DNA of 49,660 bases from an uncultured Clostridia bacterium (GCA_947170465.1 CAMVTS010000011.1:1-49660), one strand, 5' to 3'. Counted from the first letter of the stretch, positions 28,073 to 37,441 are shown. Program-made: numbers and translations. The notes: generated from the sequence alone by a model not told the origin.

Positions 28073-29395
28073 TTATCTGTCCTTGATATTCTTCATCATA
28101 TCGTCCACCAGCTCGCGGACCTTGATGTCTCTTTCAAGCTGTTCCTCAACCTTGGAAATGGAGTAGAGAACCGTGGTATAATGTCTGCCGCCGAAGAGGT
28201 TGCCAATTTCCTTGACAGTGAGGTTTGTCAGCTCTCTGGTGATGTAAATAGCGATATGACGCGCGTTGCTGACATTGGCTTTTTTGCTCTTCTGCTTGGT
28301 GATATCCTCCGGCGTCATGCCGTAGGTGCGCGCTACCTCGTCGATAATGCGCTCAACGGTAACCTCGGGCGGCACGTCGTTGTTGAGCACGTCCGCGATA
28401 ACCTCCTGAACGGAGTTGAGCGTCGGCTTTTCATTATTGAGAAAGGATTTCGCCTTGAGCTTTTTGACAGTGCCTTCGAGCTGACGGATATTGCTTTTGA
28501 GCTTGTTGGCAATGTACTCGCAGATTTCGTTGGATAAATCCAAATCAAGCAGCTCTGCCTTTCTCTTGATAATCGCGATACGCGTTTCAAAGTCCGGCGG
28601 CTGGATATCCGCAATCAAATCCTGCTCAAAGCGCGAACGCAGACGGTCATCCAGAGTACGGATTTCCTTCGGCGGCCGGTCGGAGGTCAGGACAATCTGC
28701 TTGTGTGCCTCGTGCAGCGCGTTGAAGGTATGGAAAAATTCTTCTTGCGTGCTCTCTTTGCCGCCGATAAACTGGATATCGTCAACCAGCAGCACGTCCG
28801 CGTTGCGGTATTTGTGACGGAACTCCGTCATCTTGGCAAGACGGAGGGATTCAATCAGCTCGTTGGTGAAGTCGTCGCCCTTGATATAGCAGATGACCTT
28901 GGAAGGGTCGTTCTTTTTAATCTCGTTGCCGATGGCGTAAAGCAGATGTGTTTTTCCCAGTCCGGAATTGCCGTGCAGAAACAGGGGATTATACGCCTTG
29001 GAGGGTGCGGTAGCCACAGCCAGACAAGCCGCATGTGCAAATTTGTTGGACGGACCGACGATAAAGGTATCAAAGGTATACTCGTAATTGGTGTCGGTGG
29101 TTTCCTCAATAATTTTCTGCACCGGCGGCGCGATGTTTGCCTCAGCGGGCGTCTGCAAATCAATGTTGAATTTGTTGTCAAAGATTGCCTCAAACGCCTC
29201 GTTGAGCAGCGGTATGTAGCAGCGCTTGATGGTCTGACGGTGAAAATCGTTGGGAACCAGCAGATAGGCGGTATTATTGTCAAAATCAAGCCGCAGCGGT
29301 TTGATGCGGCTGATCCAGGTGTTGTAGGCAACCTCGGTTATTTTGTTCTGGCAGTAGGAGCAAATGAGCTCCCACGCGTCGTTGAATGAATCCAT
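28073..29395 (-). CDS. dnaA: Chromosomal replication initiator DnaA
   Basis: DnaA binds DnaA boxes, oligomerises with ATP and opens oriC. The 440-residue product has the N-terminal DnaB/helper-interacting domain, Walker A GNSGLGKTH, Walker B VLLVDDIQFIGG and the C-terminal DNA-binding signature NLFGGRHYTTVLYSI. AAAGGG lies 9 bases before ATG 29395. It heads the minus-strand operon dnaA-dnaN-yaaA-recF-remB. Its promoter (29547-29575) contains a DnaA box, suggesting autorepression. Confidence 0.98.
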   Translation of the reverse strand: MDSFNDAWELICSYCQNKITEVAYNTWISRIKPLRLDFDNNTAYLLVPNDFHRQTIKRCYIPLLNEAFEAIFDNKFNIDLQTPAEANIAPPVQKIIEETTDTNYEYTFDTFIVGPSNKFAHAACLAVATAPSKAYNPLFLHGNSGLGKTHLLYAIGNEIKKNDPSKVICYIKGDDFTNELIESLRLAKMTEFRHKYRNADVLLVDDIQFIGGKESTQEEFFHTFNALHEAHKQIVLTSDRPPKEIRTLDDRLRSRFEQDLIADIQPPDFETRIAIIKRKAELLDLDLSNEICEYIANKLKSNIRQLEGTVKKLKAKSFLNNEKPTLNSVQEVIADVLNNDVPPEVTVERIIDEVARTYGMTPEDITKQKSKKANVSNARHIAIYITRELTNLTVKEIGNLFGGRHYTTVLYSISKVEEQLERDIKVRELVDDMMKNIKDR

Positions 29396-29546
29396 ATGTA
29401 TGTTTACCCTTTCCTTTCTCAGTCAGAGAGTATTGAGCAGTTTTATCCGGATTATTTCAAAGCGTTTCCTTTTTAAATATAGGCGCACGGTCTCTCTGAA
29501 TGTCTCATTTCGCAAATTAACCCATAATAAAGTTTATACATTATTA

Positions 29547-29575
29547 AGTATACTACGAAATGTGGAAAAAAGCAA
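29547..29575 (-). promoter_or_regulatory. dnaA promoter with embedded DnaA box
   Basis: On the minus strand TTGCTT (29575-29570), a 17-base spacer and TATACT (29552-29547). The spacer begins with TTTTCCACA (29569-29561), a perfect DnaA box lying between the -35 and -10, where bound DnaA would block RNA polymerase. Confidence 0.68.
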
Positions 29576-29583
29576 GGGGGAGA

Positions 29584-29643
29584 TTAGTTGTCAGTTATCA
29601 GTTGTCAGCACATGAATCCGTGTCCAACTAATAACTGATAACT
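29584..29643. repeat. Inverted repeat tract (TCAGTTATCAGTTG units) in the origin region
   Basis: The left arm TTAGTTGTCAGTTATCAGTT mirrors the right arm whose complement is GTTATCAGTTATTAGTTGGA, with about 15 bases between. The same units occur before remB. It encodes nothing and lacks DnaA boxes. Confidence 0.65.
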
Positions 29644-29747
29644 TTTCGCTTCCACACAACATCTTGTTTCTTCACGTCCTTATCTCACATGATATGGAAA
29701 AACGGCTTGAAAAATGGAAATATTCAAATTTCCAAGTCAGAAAATAC

Positions 29748-29776
29748 TTGACGAAACCGCGAAAATAAGCTATAAT
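29748..29776 (+). promoter_or_regulatory. rpmH promoter
   Basis: TTGACG (29748-29753), a 17-base spacer and TATAAT (29771-29776), 41 bases before the rpmH start. Confidence 0.88.
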
Positions 29777-29817
29777 GCTATATTGCAAGGCTATGTTTTG
29801 AAGGGAGGGTTTCGCTT

Positions 29818-29952
29818 ATGTTGAGAACATATCAGCCTAAGAAGCTCCACAGAAAGAAGGAGCACGGCTTCAGAAAAAGAATGGCTACATCTAACGGCAG
29901 AAAAGTTTTAGCCAGAAGAAGAGCAAAAGGCAGAAAAAGGTTGTCTTACTAA
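29818..29952 (+). CDS. rpmH: 50S ribosomal protein L34
   Basis: The 44-residue, highly basic protein [34 protein letters not shown] is L34, a small protein of the large ribosomal subunit. Length is exactly typical. GGGAGGG lies 8 bases before ATG 29818. It heads the plus-strand series leading away from the origin and is followed by a hairpin before rnpA. Confidence 0.97.
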   Translation: MLRTYQPKKLHRKKEHGFRKRMATSNGRKVLARRRAKGRKRLSY

Positions 29953-29955
29953 AGA

Positions 29956-29985
29956 AAAGGCCACTTTTCAATGTGGTCTTTCTTT
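29956..29985 (+). terminator. Weak hairpin between rpmH and rnpA
   Basis: A 9-bp stem AAAGGCCAC / GTGGTCTTT (one G-U pair, 8-base loop) is followed by CTTTA. It may partially terminate, so that rpmH mRNA exceeds rnpA mRNA, as the stoichiometry of the two products demands. Confidence 0.5.
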
Positions 29986-30013
29986 ATATGCGGCGTGATT
30001 TGGAGAGTTTGTC

Positions 30014-30370
30014 ATGGCACGATATGTGACAATCAAGGAAAACCGGGATTTTTCGCGGATTTACCGCAGGGGAAAGTCCTATGTCAGCCCTGTGCTGGTG
30101 ACCTATGTTATCAAGAGCAGGGGAGACAAGCCGCGTTACGGAATAACCACAGGAAAGAAAATCGGCAACGCTGTCAGAAGGTCAAGGGCAAGACGGGTCA
30201 TCAGAGCTGCCTATGACGCGCTCTATCCGCAGCTTCGTCCGGGCTATGACCTGATTTTTGTCGCGAGAGGCAAAACGCCTCATGTCAAGAGCACAGCGGT
30301 GCAAAAGGCAATGCGGCAGCAGCTGCAGCAGGCAGGCGTATTGCACCGGAACAGTGGTGACGTATCATGA
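30014..30370 (+). CDS. rnpA: Ribonuclease P protein component
   Basis: RnpA assists the RNase P RNA in maturing tRNA 5' ends. The 118-residue product carries the RNR-type signature [18 protein letters not shown] and the hydrophobic-aromatic N-terminal cleft residues (FSRIYRRGK). GGAGAG lies 6 bases before the start. It overlaps yidD by 4 bases. Confidence 0.96.
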   Translation: MARYVTIKENRDFSRIYRRGKSYVSPVLVTYVIKSRGDKPRYGITTGKKIGNAVRRSRARRVIRAAYDALYPQLRPGYDLIFVARGKTPHVKSTAVQKAMRQQLQQAGVLHRNSGDVS

Positions 30371-30582
30371 AAAAGATTCTCATTGCGCTGATTAAATTTT
30401 ATCGTGCCGGCATTTCTCCGTATACACGCGCGCACTGCAAGTACATTCCGACCTGCTCGCAGTACGGACTGGAAGCCATTGAGCGCTTCGGCGCCCTCAA
30501 GGGAAGCGCACTCACCATCTGGAGAATCCTGCGCTGCAATCCCTTTTCAAAGGGAGGGTACGACCCCGTACCTGAAAAATGA
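30367..30582 (+). CDS. yidD: Membrane protein insertion efficiency factor YidD
   Basis: The 71-residue protein has the YidD core [20 protein letters not shown] and [21 protein letters not shown]. It is a small membrane-associated helper of YidC and sits in the conserved order rnpA-yidD-yidC, overlapping rnpA by 4 bases. Confidence 0.95.
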   Translation: MKKILIALIKFYRAGISPYTRAHCKYIPTCSQYGLEAIERFGALKGSALTIWRILRCNPFSKGGYDPVPEK

Positions 30583-30604
30583 ACCATCAAAAGCGAGGTA
30601 ATCT

Positions 30605-31591
30605 ATGCAAATTTTCGGCTTTTTAGGAAGCATCCTCGGTTATATTCTGTGGGCGGCTTTCTATGTTCTACACAATTTCGGACTCGCGATTATTGTATTC
30701 ACCATCATTGTCAAGCTGGTGCTCTTCCCATTCTCGGTCAAGCAGCAGAAGTCGATGGCGGGTACAGCCAGACTATCTAAGAAACAAAAAGAACTCCAGG
30801 AGAAATACGGCAACAACCGGCAGCTGCTCCAGGAGGAAATGAACAAGCTCTACGAAAAAGAAGGCGTCAAGCCGATGGGCGGTTGTCTGACAACCATTAT
30901 CCCGATGCTTGTTCTCTTCGGCGTATTCTACGCCGTTGCCTATCCGCTTACCAACACACTTCACCTCAATGCGGATCACGTGAATCAGGCAGTCAGCTAC
31001 ATATCCACCATTCCGGGCTATGTAACCACAACCAACTCCACCTACCAGCAGATTGCGCTGATTCAGATTTTCCCGAATATCGTCAACACACCGACTATTC
31101 AGAGTCTCTTTACACCCGCCGATATCGCGCAGATTAATATGTTTGCCGGCGGATTTAATATGCTTGGCTTTGATTTGCTCAAGGTACCGGCTGACCAGGG
31201 CTTCTGGTCTTGGTATTTGCTGTTTCCGGTGCTCTGCTTCCTGTCAAACGTCGGCTCTCAGTTCATCATGACAAGAGTCAACAAGAGTATGATGGGTCAG
31301 CAGCAGGGCTGTATGAAGGTCGTTATGTACCTTTTGCCCCTGTTTTCCGCATATATCGCCTATACCGTACCCTGCGCAATGGCGTTCTACTGGATTATTT
31401 CAGCACTTCTGAGCTTGATTCAGTCCCTCGTACTCGCCAAGATTTTCAGCCCGGCTAAAATGACTGCCAACAGCGAAGCCAGACACGCGGCGCTGCTGTT
31501 CCAGAATGAGGCGCAGGTTCCCTATGTATACGCTCCCAGAGAGTCCGCTGCCGATACGGGAAATACCGGTAAGAAGAAAAAGAAAAAATAA
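30605..31591 (+). CDS. yidC: Membrane protein insertase YidC/OxaA
   Basis: YidC inserts and folds inner membrane proteins. The 328-residue product has about five membrane helices, with the first hydrophobic stretch at the N-terminus and no lipobox, unlike the SpoIIIJ lipoprotein form. The hydrophilic-groove arginine follows the Oxa1 pattern near VKQQKSMAGTARL. There is a long insert (about residues 115-185) between helices, and a basic C-terminal tail ending KKKKKK that likely contacts the ribosome. GCGAGG lies upstream of ATG 30605. Confidence 0.95.
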   Translation: MQIFGFLGSILGYILWAAFYVLHNFGLAIIVFTIIVKLVLFPFSVKQQKSMAGTARLSKKQKELQEKYGNNRQLLQEEMNKLYEKEGVKPMGGCLTTIIPMLVLFGVFYAVAYPLTNTLHLNADHVNQAVSYISTIPGYVTTTNSTYQQIALIQIFPNIVNTPTIQSLFTPADIAQINMFAGGFNMLGFDLLKVPADQGFWSWYLLFPVLCFLSNVGSQFIMTRVNKSMMGQQQGCMKVVMYLLPLFSAYIAYTVPCAMAFYWIISALLSLIQSLVLAKIFSPAKMTANSEARHAALLFQNEAQVPYVYAPRESAADTGNTGKKKKKK

Positions 31592-31649
31592 TTTAGGTTT
31601 TGAAATTCATTTTTCCGATTCAGGAGAAATTAACAGAGGTTATTAAACA

Positions 31650-32441
31650 ATGATAAAAGAAGCAATTTGCGAAGGCTCCGACGTACAGAACGCCCTCGAA
31701 AAAGCAAAGGCTCAGCTAGGTCTTGACGACACATCCGACTATGAGTTTGAAATTATTCAGACAGAGGAAAAGAAAAGATTCGGTCTTTTCGGCGGCAGAC
31801 CTGCAATCGTCAAGGTATTCATCAAGGACAAGCCCGATGAAAGAGCGGAGCAGTTTCTCAGAGACGTGCTTGACAAGATGACGCTCGAGAGCATTCAGAT
31901 TGAAAAGAAAACTGACGAAAACGCGGTTGAGTTTGACCTTTCCGGCGAGGAGGTTGGCTTTGTTATCGGCAGAAGAGGCGAGACGCTCGACGCGCTCCAG
32001 TACCTCACCAGCTTGGTAGCCAATCATGGCGAGGACCCTTACATCAAGGTGACCGTCAACACCGGCAACTACCGTGAAAAGAGAGAAAAGACCCTCGAGA
32101 TTCTCGGCAGAAAGCTCGCCTATAAGGCAATCAAGACCGGCAGAAAGACCAGCCTGGAGCCGATGAACCCCTACGAAAGAAGAATCATTCACACGGCGGT
32201 TCAGAAGGTCAACGGCGCTATTTCCTGGAGTGAGGGAGAGAATGCCGCGCGTCACGTGGTAATCGGACCCGACCCCAAGGTGAAGTCCAATGTCCGCAAG
32301 GGCGGTTATAACCGCGGCAGAGGCGGCAAGCGTCCGTATAACGGCGGCAGAAAGAATAACGCTCCGGCGCCTGTTAATCCCGACAGAGTACCGCTCAATG
32401 AAGGCGGCGAAACAGGTCTTTACGGCAGAATTGATAAGTAA
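31650..32441 (+). CDS. khpB: RNA-binding protein Jag/KhpB
   Basis: The 263-residue protein has the three family domains in order: Jag-N (about 1-55, including KKRFGLFGGRPA), a KH-II domain (about 85-160, GFVIGRRGETLDALQYL) and R3H (about 165-225, ERRIIHTAVQ). A Gly/Arg/Lys/Asn-rich tail follows. KhpB with KhpA binds RNA and affects cell division and sRNA function in Firmicutes. Its place after yidC is conserved. A terminator follows 10 bases after the stop. Confidence 0.94.
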   Translation: MIKEAICEGSDVQNALEKAKAQLGLDDTSDYEFEIIQTEEKKRFGLFGGRPAIVKVFIKDKPDERAEQFLRDVLDKMTLESIQIEKKTDENAVEFDLSGEEVGFVIGRRGETLDALQYLTSLVANHGEDPYIKVTVNTGNYREKREKTLEILGRKLAYKAIKTGRKTSLEPMNPYERRIIHTAVQKVNGAISWSEGENAARHVVIGPDPKVKSNVRKGGYNRGRGGKRPYNGGRKNNAPAPVNPDRVPLNEGGETGLYGRIDK

Positions 32442-32451
32442 TGATTTTGAA

Positions 32452-32483
32452 AAAAGAGCGGAGCTTTTCCGCTCTTTTGTTTT
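32452..32483 (+). terminator. Terminator between khpB and mnmE
   Basis: An 11-bp stem AAAAGAGCGGA / TCCGCTCTTTT (5-base loop) is followed by GTTTT. It touches the first mnmE start codon, so mnmE is either expressed by read-through or starts further in. Confidence 0.8.
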
Positions 32484-33866
32484 ATGAAGAATATGAATAA
32501 TGAAAACAGTACCATCGCCGCCATCAGCACCGCGCAGGGCGAAGGCGGTATCGGCGTGATTCGCATTTCCGGAGAGGAAGCAATCCAAATCGCCGATAAA
32601 ATATTTCAGAATATCAACGGTAAGCGGCTGTGTGATATGAAAGGCTATACCGCCGCCTTTGGCAAGGTGATTGCCAATGACGAGGAGATAGACGAAGCGG
32701 TCGCACTGGTGTTCAGAGCGCCGCATAGCTATACCGGAGAAAACATTGTGGAGCTGAGCTGTCACGGCGGCATTTACCTGACCCGTCAGGTGCTCCGCGC
32801 CGCTCTGGAGGCAGGCGCGGTTCCGGCGCAGGCAGGCGAATTTACCAAGCGCGCTTTTCTTAACGGAAAGCTCGATTTGACCGAGGCGGAATCCGTGATG
32901 GATTTAATCAGCGCCAAGAGCCGCAGTGCCGCGCGCTCAGCTCTTTATGTCAAGGAGGGAGCACTCCGAAAAAAAATCAGCGGTATCAAGGACGACTTAC
33001 TGTCCTTGACAGCTCATCTGTCCGCGTGGGCGGATTATCCGGAGGAGGATATCGCCGACGTTTCCGATGAGATGATTTCTGATGTTTGCGACAAGGCGAT
33101 TGCCGCCTTGACAAAGCTGCTCAGTACCTATGACAGCGGACAGGCGGTCAAACAGGGCATCGATACCGTGATTGCCGGCAAACCGAACGTCGGCAAAAGC
33201 ACCCTGATGAACCTGCTCTCCGGCTATGAAAAGAGTATTGTTACCGAAATACCCGGCACCACGCGCGACGTGGTAGAGGATACCGTCTTGGTTGGCGATG
33301 TGATACTCCGTCTGAGCGATACCGCCGGTCTGCGCGATACCGAGGATGCGGTGGAGAAAATCGGCGTGGACAGAGCCAGACAGCGCTTGTCACAGTGCGG
33401 TCTGTTGCTCGCTGTTTTTGATAACAGCCGTCCGCTGGATGAAGAGGACTTTGAGCTGCTTGACATGAGCAGGGAAGTGCCGACTATCGCGATTATCAAT
33501 AAGACTGATTTGGAAGGTCAGTCAGATATAGACAAGATAAAAAAAAAAATCAGCAATGTGATATTTGTATCAGCCGCCAAAGGCGAGGGCAGAGAGGAGA
33601 TTATCCGGGCAGTCGAGCAGGTAGCCGGAACACAGCACCTCAATCCCAGCGAAGGAATCCTTTCCAACGAGCGGCAGAGAAATAACGTGAAGAACGCGCT
33701 GACCTCGGTTGAGGAAGCAAAAAACGCCCTTTTCATGGGTATGACCTACGACGCGGTAACGGTTTCTTTGGAGGACGCGATTTCCGAGCTGTTGGAAATG
33801 ACCGGAGAGAAAACCAGCGACGAGGTAATTGATAGGGTATTCCACAACTTCTGTGTAGGTAAGTAA
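32484..33866 (+). CDS. mnmE: tRNA modification GTPase MnmE
   Basis: MnmE with MnmG builds the 5-carboxymethylaminomethyl group on wobble uridine 34 of tRNAs. The 460-residue product has the N-terminal folate-binding domain (TIAAISTAQGEGGIGVIRISG), a G domain with G1 GKPNVGKST, G3 DTAGLRDT and G4 NKTD, and the C-terminal catalytic CVGK. The start is uncertain: ATG 32484 abuts the terminator and ATG 32493 follows it; neither has a clear ribosome-binding site. mnmG follows after 38 bases. Confidence 0.96.
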   Translation: MKNMNNENSTIAAISTAQGEGGIGVIRISGEEAIQIADKIFQNINGKRLCDMKGYTAAFGKVIANDEEIDEAVALVFRAPHSYTGENIVELSCHGGIYLTRQVLRAALEAGAVPAQAGEFTKRAFLNGKLDLTEAESVMDLISAKSRSAARSALYVKEGALRKKISGIKDDLLSLTAHLSAWADYPEEDIADVSDEMISDVCDKAIAALTKLLSTYDSGQAVKQGIDTVIAGKPNVGKSTLMNLLSGYEKSIVTEIPGTTRDVVEDTVLVGDVILRLSDTAGLRDTEDAVEKIGVDRARQRLSQCGLLLAVFDNSRPLDEEDFELLDMSREVPTIAIINKTDLEGQSDIDKIKKKISNVIFVSAAKGEGREEIIRAVEQVAGTQHLNPSEGILSNERQRNNVKNALTSVEEAKNALFMGMTYDAVTVSLEDAISELLEMTGEKTSDEVIDRVFHNFCVGK

Positions 33867-33904
33867 AGGCAATACCGCATAATTCGGGTGTGAGGAATGA
33901 TTGT

Positions 33905-35791
33905 ATGACATATTACGCAGGCGACTATGACGTAGCGGTGATTGGCGCCGGTCATGCCGGCATTGAGGCGGCTCTTGCGGCGGCAAGACTCGGCTGTCAC
34001 ACGGCAATTTTTACGATAAATATGGACGCGGTGGGCAACTGTCCCTGCAATCCATCCATTGGCGGCACAGCGAAGGGACATCTTGTCCGTGAACTGGACG
34101 CGCTCGGCGGAGAAATGGGCAAGACGGCTGACGCGTGCTTTTTACAATCCAGAATGTTGAACCGCGGCAAAGGTCCTGCGGTACATTCCTTGCGCGCTCA
34201 GATTGACCGCCGTAGATATGCCGAAACTATGAAGCATAAGGTGGAGCTGCAGGAAAACCTCGAACTCCGTCAGGCGGAAATCACCGACATCCAGCAAACG
34301 GAGGACGGCTATGAGCTGACAACGCAGATGTTGGCGGTTTATCGCTGCAAGACGGTGATTATCGCGACCGGCACCTATCTCGGCGGCAGAATTTTTGTCG
34401 GTGAGGTCAGTTATGAAGGCGGTCCCGACGGCATGTTTCCGGCTTCGCGCTTGGGAGCCAGTCTGAAAGCGCTCGGCTTACCCTTGCGACGCTTCAAAAC
34501 CGGAACGCCGGCAAGAGTATTGAGACGTTCCATTGATTTTTCAGAACTGGAAGTACAAAAGGGCGACGAACCGCCGCAGCCGTTCTCTTATGAGACGAAA
34601 AGCCTCGGAGAAAACAAGGTCGATTGTCATATCAGCTGGACAAACGACGCGACCAAACAGGTGATACTGGAAAACATTCACCGTTCACCCTTGTATGCCG
34701 GAAAAATTGAAGGTGTGGGGCCGCGCTATTGTCCGAGCTTCGAGGACAAAATTATGCGTTTCAAGGATAAGCCGCGCCATCAGCTCTTTATCGAACCCTG
34801 CGGCGAGAATACCGAGGAAATGTATTTACAGGGTATGAGCAGCTCATTGCCTGAAGAAGTGCAATTGAAGTTTTACCATACGATTAAAGGCTTGGAGCAT
34901 TGCGTGATGATGCGTCCGGCTTACGCGATAGAATACGATTGCGTTGACCCGACAGCCATGCTTGCCACCTTAGAATTCAAGGACTTTCCGGGACTGTATG
35001 GTGCCGGACAGTTCAATGGCAGCTCCGGTTATGAGGAAGCCGCTGTGCAGGGCTTCGTTGCCGGTGTGAACGCCGCCAAAAGGGTACAGGGAAAAGAACC
35101 GTTTGTCCTCTCACGCTCCAATTCCTATATTGGTACGCTGATAGACGACTTGGTCACGAAGGGCGCCAATGAACCATACCGCATGATGACCTCAAGAAGC
35201 GAGTACCGTCTGGTACTTCGTCAGGATAACGCCGACGAGCGACTTACACCGGTTGGCTATGCCACCGGACTTATCAGCAAGGAACGCTATCAGCGATTCC
35301 TGCAAAAGCAGGAGCAGAAGAAGCAGGAAATCAAGCGCCTGAAAAATACGGTCATTTCTCCCACTGAGGAGGTCAACCGTATTCTTGTTTCACGTGAAAC
35401 ATCAGAAATTACCACCGGCGTTCGTCTGATTGAATTGATGAAGCGTCCGCAGCTTGATTACGCCTGCTTATCGCCGGTTGATACCGGTCGTCCAAAGCTC
35501 GACGCCAACCTGATGGAGCAGGTTGAAATTGAAATCAAATATGAGGGCTATATTCAAAAACAGCGCAAGCAGGTAGAGCAGATGAAAAAGCTGGAGCATA
35601 AGCTGCTGCCATCTGATTTGGATTACAAAACTATCCGCGGCTTACGTCTGGAAGCCCAGGAAAAGCTCAACAAAATCAAGCCGCTCAATATCGGACAGGC
35701 TTCGCGCATTTCCGGCGTATCACCGGCGGATATCAGCGTTCTGTTGATTTGGATGGCGACAAATAAGGAAAATAACCATGACAATGCGTGA
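33905..35791 (+). CDS. mnmG: tRNA uridine modification enzyme MnmG (GidA)
   Basis: MnmG is the FAD-dependent partner of MnmE. The 628-residue product has the FAD motif GAGHAGIEAALAAARLG, the NPSIGGTAKGHLVRE motif and the GQFNGSSGYEEAAVQG segment. ATG 33905 has GAGGAA 7 bases upstream, better than the in-frame GTG at 33890. A perfect parS site lies inside the coding sequence at 35386-35401. It overlaps rsmG by 14 bases. Confidence 0.97.
   Translation: MTYYAGDYDVAVIGAGHAGIEAALAAARLGCHTAIFTINMDAVGNCPCNPSIGGTAKGHLVRELDALGGEMGKTADACFLQSRMLNRGKGPAVHSLRAQIDRRRYAETMKHKVELQENLELRQAEITDIQQTEDGYELTTQMLAVYRCKTVIIATGTYLGGRIFVGEVSYEGGPDGMFPASRLGASLKALGLPLRRFKTGTPARVLRRSIDFSELEVQKGDEPPQPFSYETKSLGENKVDCHISWTNDATKQVILENIHRSPLYAGKIEGVGPRYCPSFEDKIMRFKDKPRHQLFIEPCGENTEEMYLQGMSSSLPEEVQLKFYHTIKGLEHCVMMRPAYAIEYDCVDPTAMLATLEFKDFPGLYGAGQFNGSSGYEEAAVQGFVAGVNAAKRVQGKEPFVLSRSNSYIGTLIDDLVTKGANEPYRMMTSRSEYRLVLRQDNADERLTPVGYATGLISKERYQRFLQKQEQKKQEIKRLKNTVISPTEEVNRILVSRETSEITTGVRLIELMKRPQLDYACLSPVDTGRPKLDANLMEQVEIEIKYEGYIQKQRKQVEQMKKLEHKLLPSDLDYKTIRGLRLEAQEKLNKIKPLNIGQASRISGVSPADISVLLIWMATNKENNHDNA
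35386..35401. promoter_or_regulatory. parS centromere site within mnmG
   Basis: TGTTTCACGTGAAACA is a perfect 16-bp palindrome and exact match to the bacterial parS consensus. It is the loading site for ParB clamps in chromosome segregation. It lies about 6 kb from the dnaA-rpmH gap. Confidence 0.93.
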
Positions 35792-36488
35792 ATACTTTCT
35801 GGAAGCAACCAAAAATTTCAAGCTGCAACTGAATGAAAAACAGCTTGCGCAGCTGGAACGCTATTATGAAATGCTGGTGGAATGGAATGAAAAAATCAAC
35901 CTGACCGCCATCACCGACCCTCAGGGGGTAGCCGTCAAGCATTTTGCGGACAGCTTGACCGTGTTCAATTATATCGACATTCCGGAGAACGCCAGCGTGA
36001 TAGACGTCGGCACCGGCGCAGGTTTTCCGGGTATGGTGCTCAAAATCGCCAGACCTGATATTCAGCTGACCTTGCTTGACAGCCTCCAAAAACGCCTGAA
36101 CTTCCTTGACATCGTTTTAGATAAATTGAATCTTGAAGCAAAGCTGATTCACAGCAGGGCAGAGGTGGGAGGTCAAAATGACGACCTCCGCGAAACCTGC
36201 GACTTTGCCGTTTCCAGGGCGGTCGCCCAGTTGAATATGCTCTCGGAATTCTGTCTGCCTTACGTCAGACTGTCCGGCAGCTTTATCGCCTTCAAGGGCA
36301 ATATCAACAACGAACTCGAAAGCGCCGGAAACGCGATTGGTATTCTCGGCGGTAAGATAAATAAAATTTATGCTTTTGATTTGCCTATGGACGGCGGCAG
36401 CCGAAACCTGATTCAGATAGAAAAAGTCAGACCAACGCCGGACAAATATCCCAGAGCCTTTGGAAAAATCAAATCCAAACCGTTATAA
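35778..36488 (+). CDS. rsmG: 16S rRNA m7G527 methyltransferase RsmG (GidB)
   Basis: RsmG methylates G527 of 16S rRNA using S-adenosylmethionine. The 236-residue product has the SAM motif DVGTGAGFPGMVLKI, the upstream WNEKINLTAITDP signature and SRAVAQLNMLSEFCLP. AAGGAAAATAACC precedes ATG 35778. It overlaps the mnmG end by 14 bases, giving the conserved mnmG-rsmG pair. Confidence 0.96.
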   Translation: MTMREYFLEATKNFKLQLNEKQLAQLERYYEMLVEWNEKINLTAITDPQGVAVKHFADSLTVFNYIDIPENASVIDVGTGAGFPGMVLKIARPDIQLTLLDSLQKRLNFLDIVLDKLNLEAKLIHSRAEVGGQNDDLRETCDFAVSRAVAQLNMLSEFCLPYVRLSGSFIAFKGNINNELESAGNAIGILGGKINKIYAFDLPMDGGSRNLIQIEKVRPTPDKYPRAFGKIKSKPL

Positions 36489-36589
36489 ATTTCGACAGGT
36501 AATCCAAAAATAAAATATTATAATCGCTCTTGATGCGACAAAAACCGCACACCCGTTGTGATATGATAATAGCACAGGGACAAACCCTG

Positions 36590-37441
36590 ATGCTGACAGA
36601 GGGTGATGCGGTTTTGAATTTTCTGGTTAAAAGTGAGAACACCATCTCTGAAATTCCGGTCGTCAAAATCCGTCCCAACAAGGCGCAGCCGCGAAAGCAA
36701 TTCAACGAGGACGAGCTATCGGCTCTGTCCCGTTCAATTGCGGAAAACGGTATTTTGCAGCCCTTGACAGTACGCAAGGTCAGCCAGACAGAATTTGAGC
36801 TGGTTGCCGGTGAAAGGCGTTTGCGAGCGGCAGTACTTGCCGGAATCCGAAAGGTGCCGTGTATTATTGTCCGTTGTACGGAACGCGAGTCCGCCGTGTA
36901 TGCTCTTCTTGAAAATCTCCAACGAGCCGACCTCGGCGTGTTCGAGGAGGCTCGGGGAATTTCAAAGCTGATCCGCCGCTACGGACTGACGCAGGAACAG
37001 GCTGCTATGAAGCTCGGCAAAACCCAATCCACCATTGCAAATAAACTGCGTCTGCTTCGTCTGACCGACGAGGAACAGGAGTGGATTGAATCCGCCGGAC
37101 TGACAGAGCGCCATGCGAGGGCGCTGCTGAAAATCAGCAGTGAACCAATGCGACGGGAGGCATTGTCCAAGATAATCTCCGACAACCTGAATGTCAAACA
37201 GACAGAACAGCTTGTCAGCGTCATGCTCCAATCAAGCCCCAAGCAGAAACAATTCCGGGGTAACAGTAAAGCGGTGATAAAAGACTTAAGAATTTTTCTC
37301 AACACGATTAACAAGGCGATTGACACCATGCGGAAGTCCGGCATCCATACGGAGTCCTTCAAAACTGACACAACAGATTTTATCGAATACACCATCAGGA
37401 TTCCAAAGTCGGCTGTGTGTCCGCCTGATCAGTCCGCATAA
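36590..37441 (+). CDS. noc: ParB-family protein, Noc-like (first of two ParB paralogues)
   Basis: The product is a CTP-dependent DNA-clamp family protein. It has the CTPase motifs GERRLRAA and ENLQRADLG and the helix-turn-helix GLTQEQAAMKLGKTQSTIANKL. In Firmicutes the gene between rsmG and parA is Noc, a nucleoid occlusion factor that blocks division over DNA. Its helix-turn-helix differs from that of ParB at 38530, so it may have its own site. The N-terminus is uncertain: ATG 36590 has AGGG 10 bases upstream, while in-frame starts at 36533 and 36563 lack one. A start at 36590 gives 283 residues. Confidence 0.87.
   Translation: MLTEGDAVLNFLVKSENTISEIPVVKIRPNKAQPRKQFNEDELSALSRSIAENGILQPLTVRKVSQTEFELVAGERRLRAAVLAGIRKVPCIIVRCTERESAVYALLENLQRADLGVFEEARGISKLIRRYGLTQEQAAMKLGKTQSTIANKLRLLRLTDEEQEWIESAGLTERHARALLKISSEPMRREALSKIISDNLNVKQTEQLVSVMLQSSPKQKQFRGNSKAVIKDLRIFLNTINKAIDTMRKSGIHTESFKTDTTDFIEYTIRIPKSAVCPPDQSA

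Larger units (their letters stand above)
29396..29817. other. oriC part 2: dnaA-rpmH intergenic region
   Basis: This 422-bp gap separates the diverging dnaA and rpmH genes, the classical Firmicutes origin position. It holds the dnaA promoter with a perfect DnaA box (29561-29569), the inverted repeat tract 29584-29643 and the rpmH promoter (29748-29776). The dnaA leader (29396-29546) is AT-rich. Only one perfect DnaA box was found here, fewer than in Bacillus. Confidence 0.7.

Noticed and set aside
29645..29690. Further DnaA boxes in the dnaA-rpmH gap
   Set aside because: GCTTCCACA and TATCTCACA each differ from the consensus at two or more core positions.
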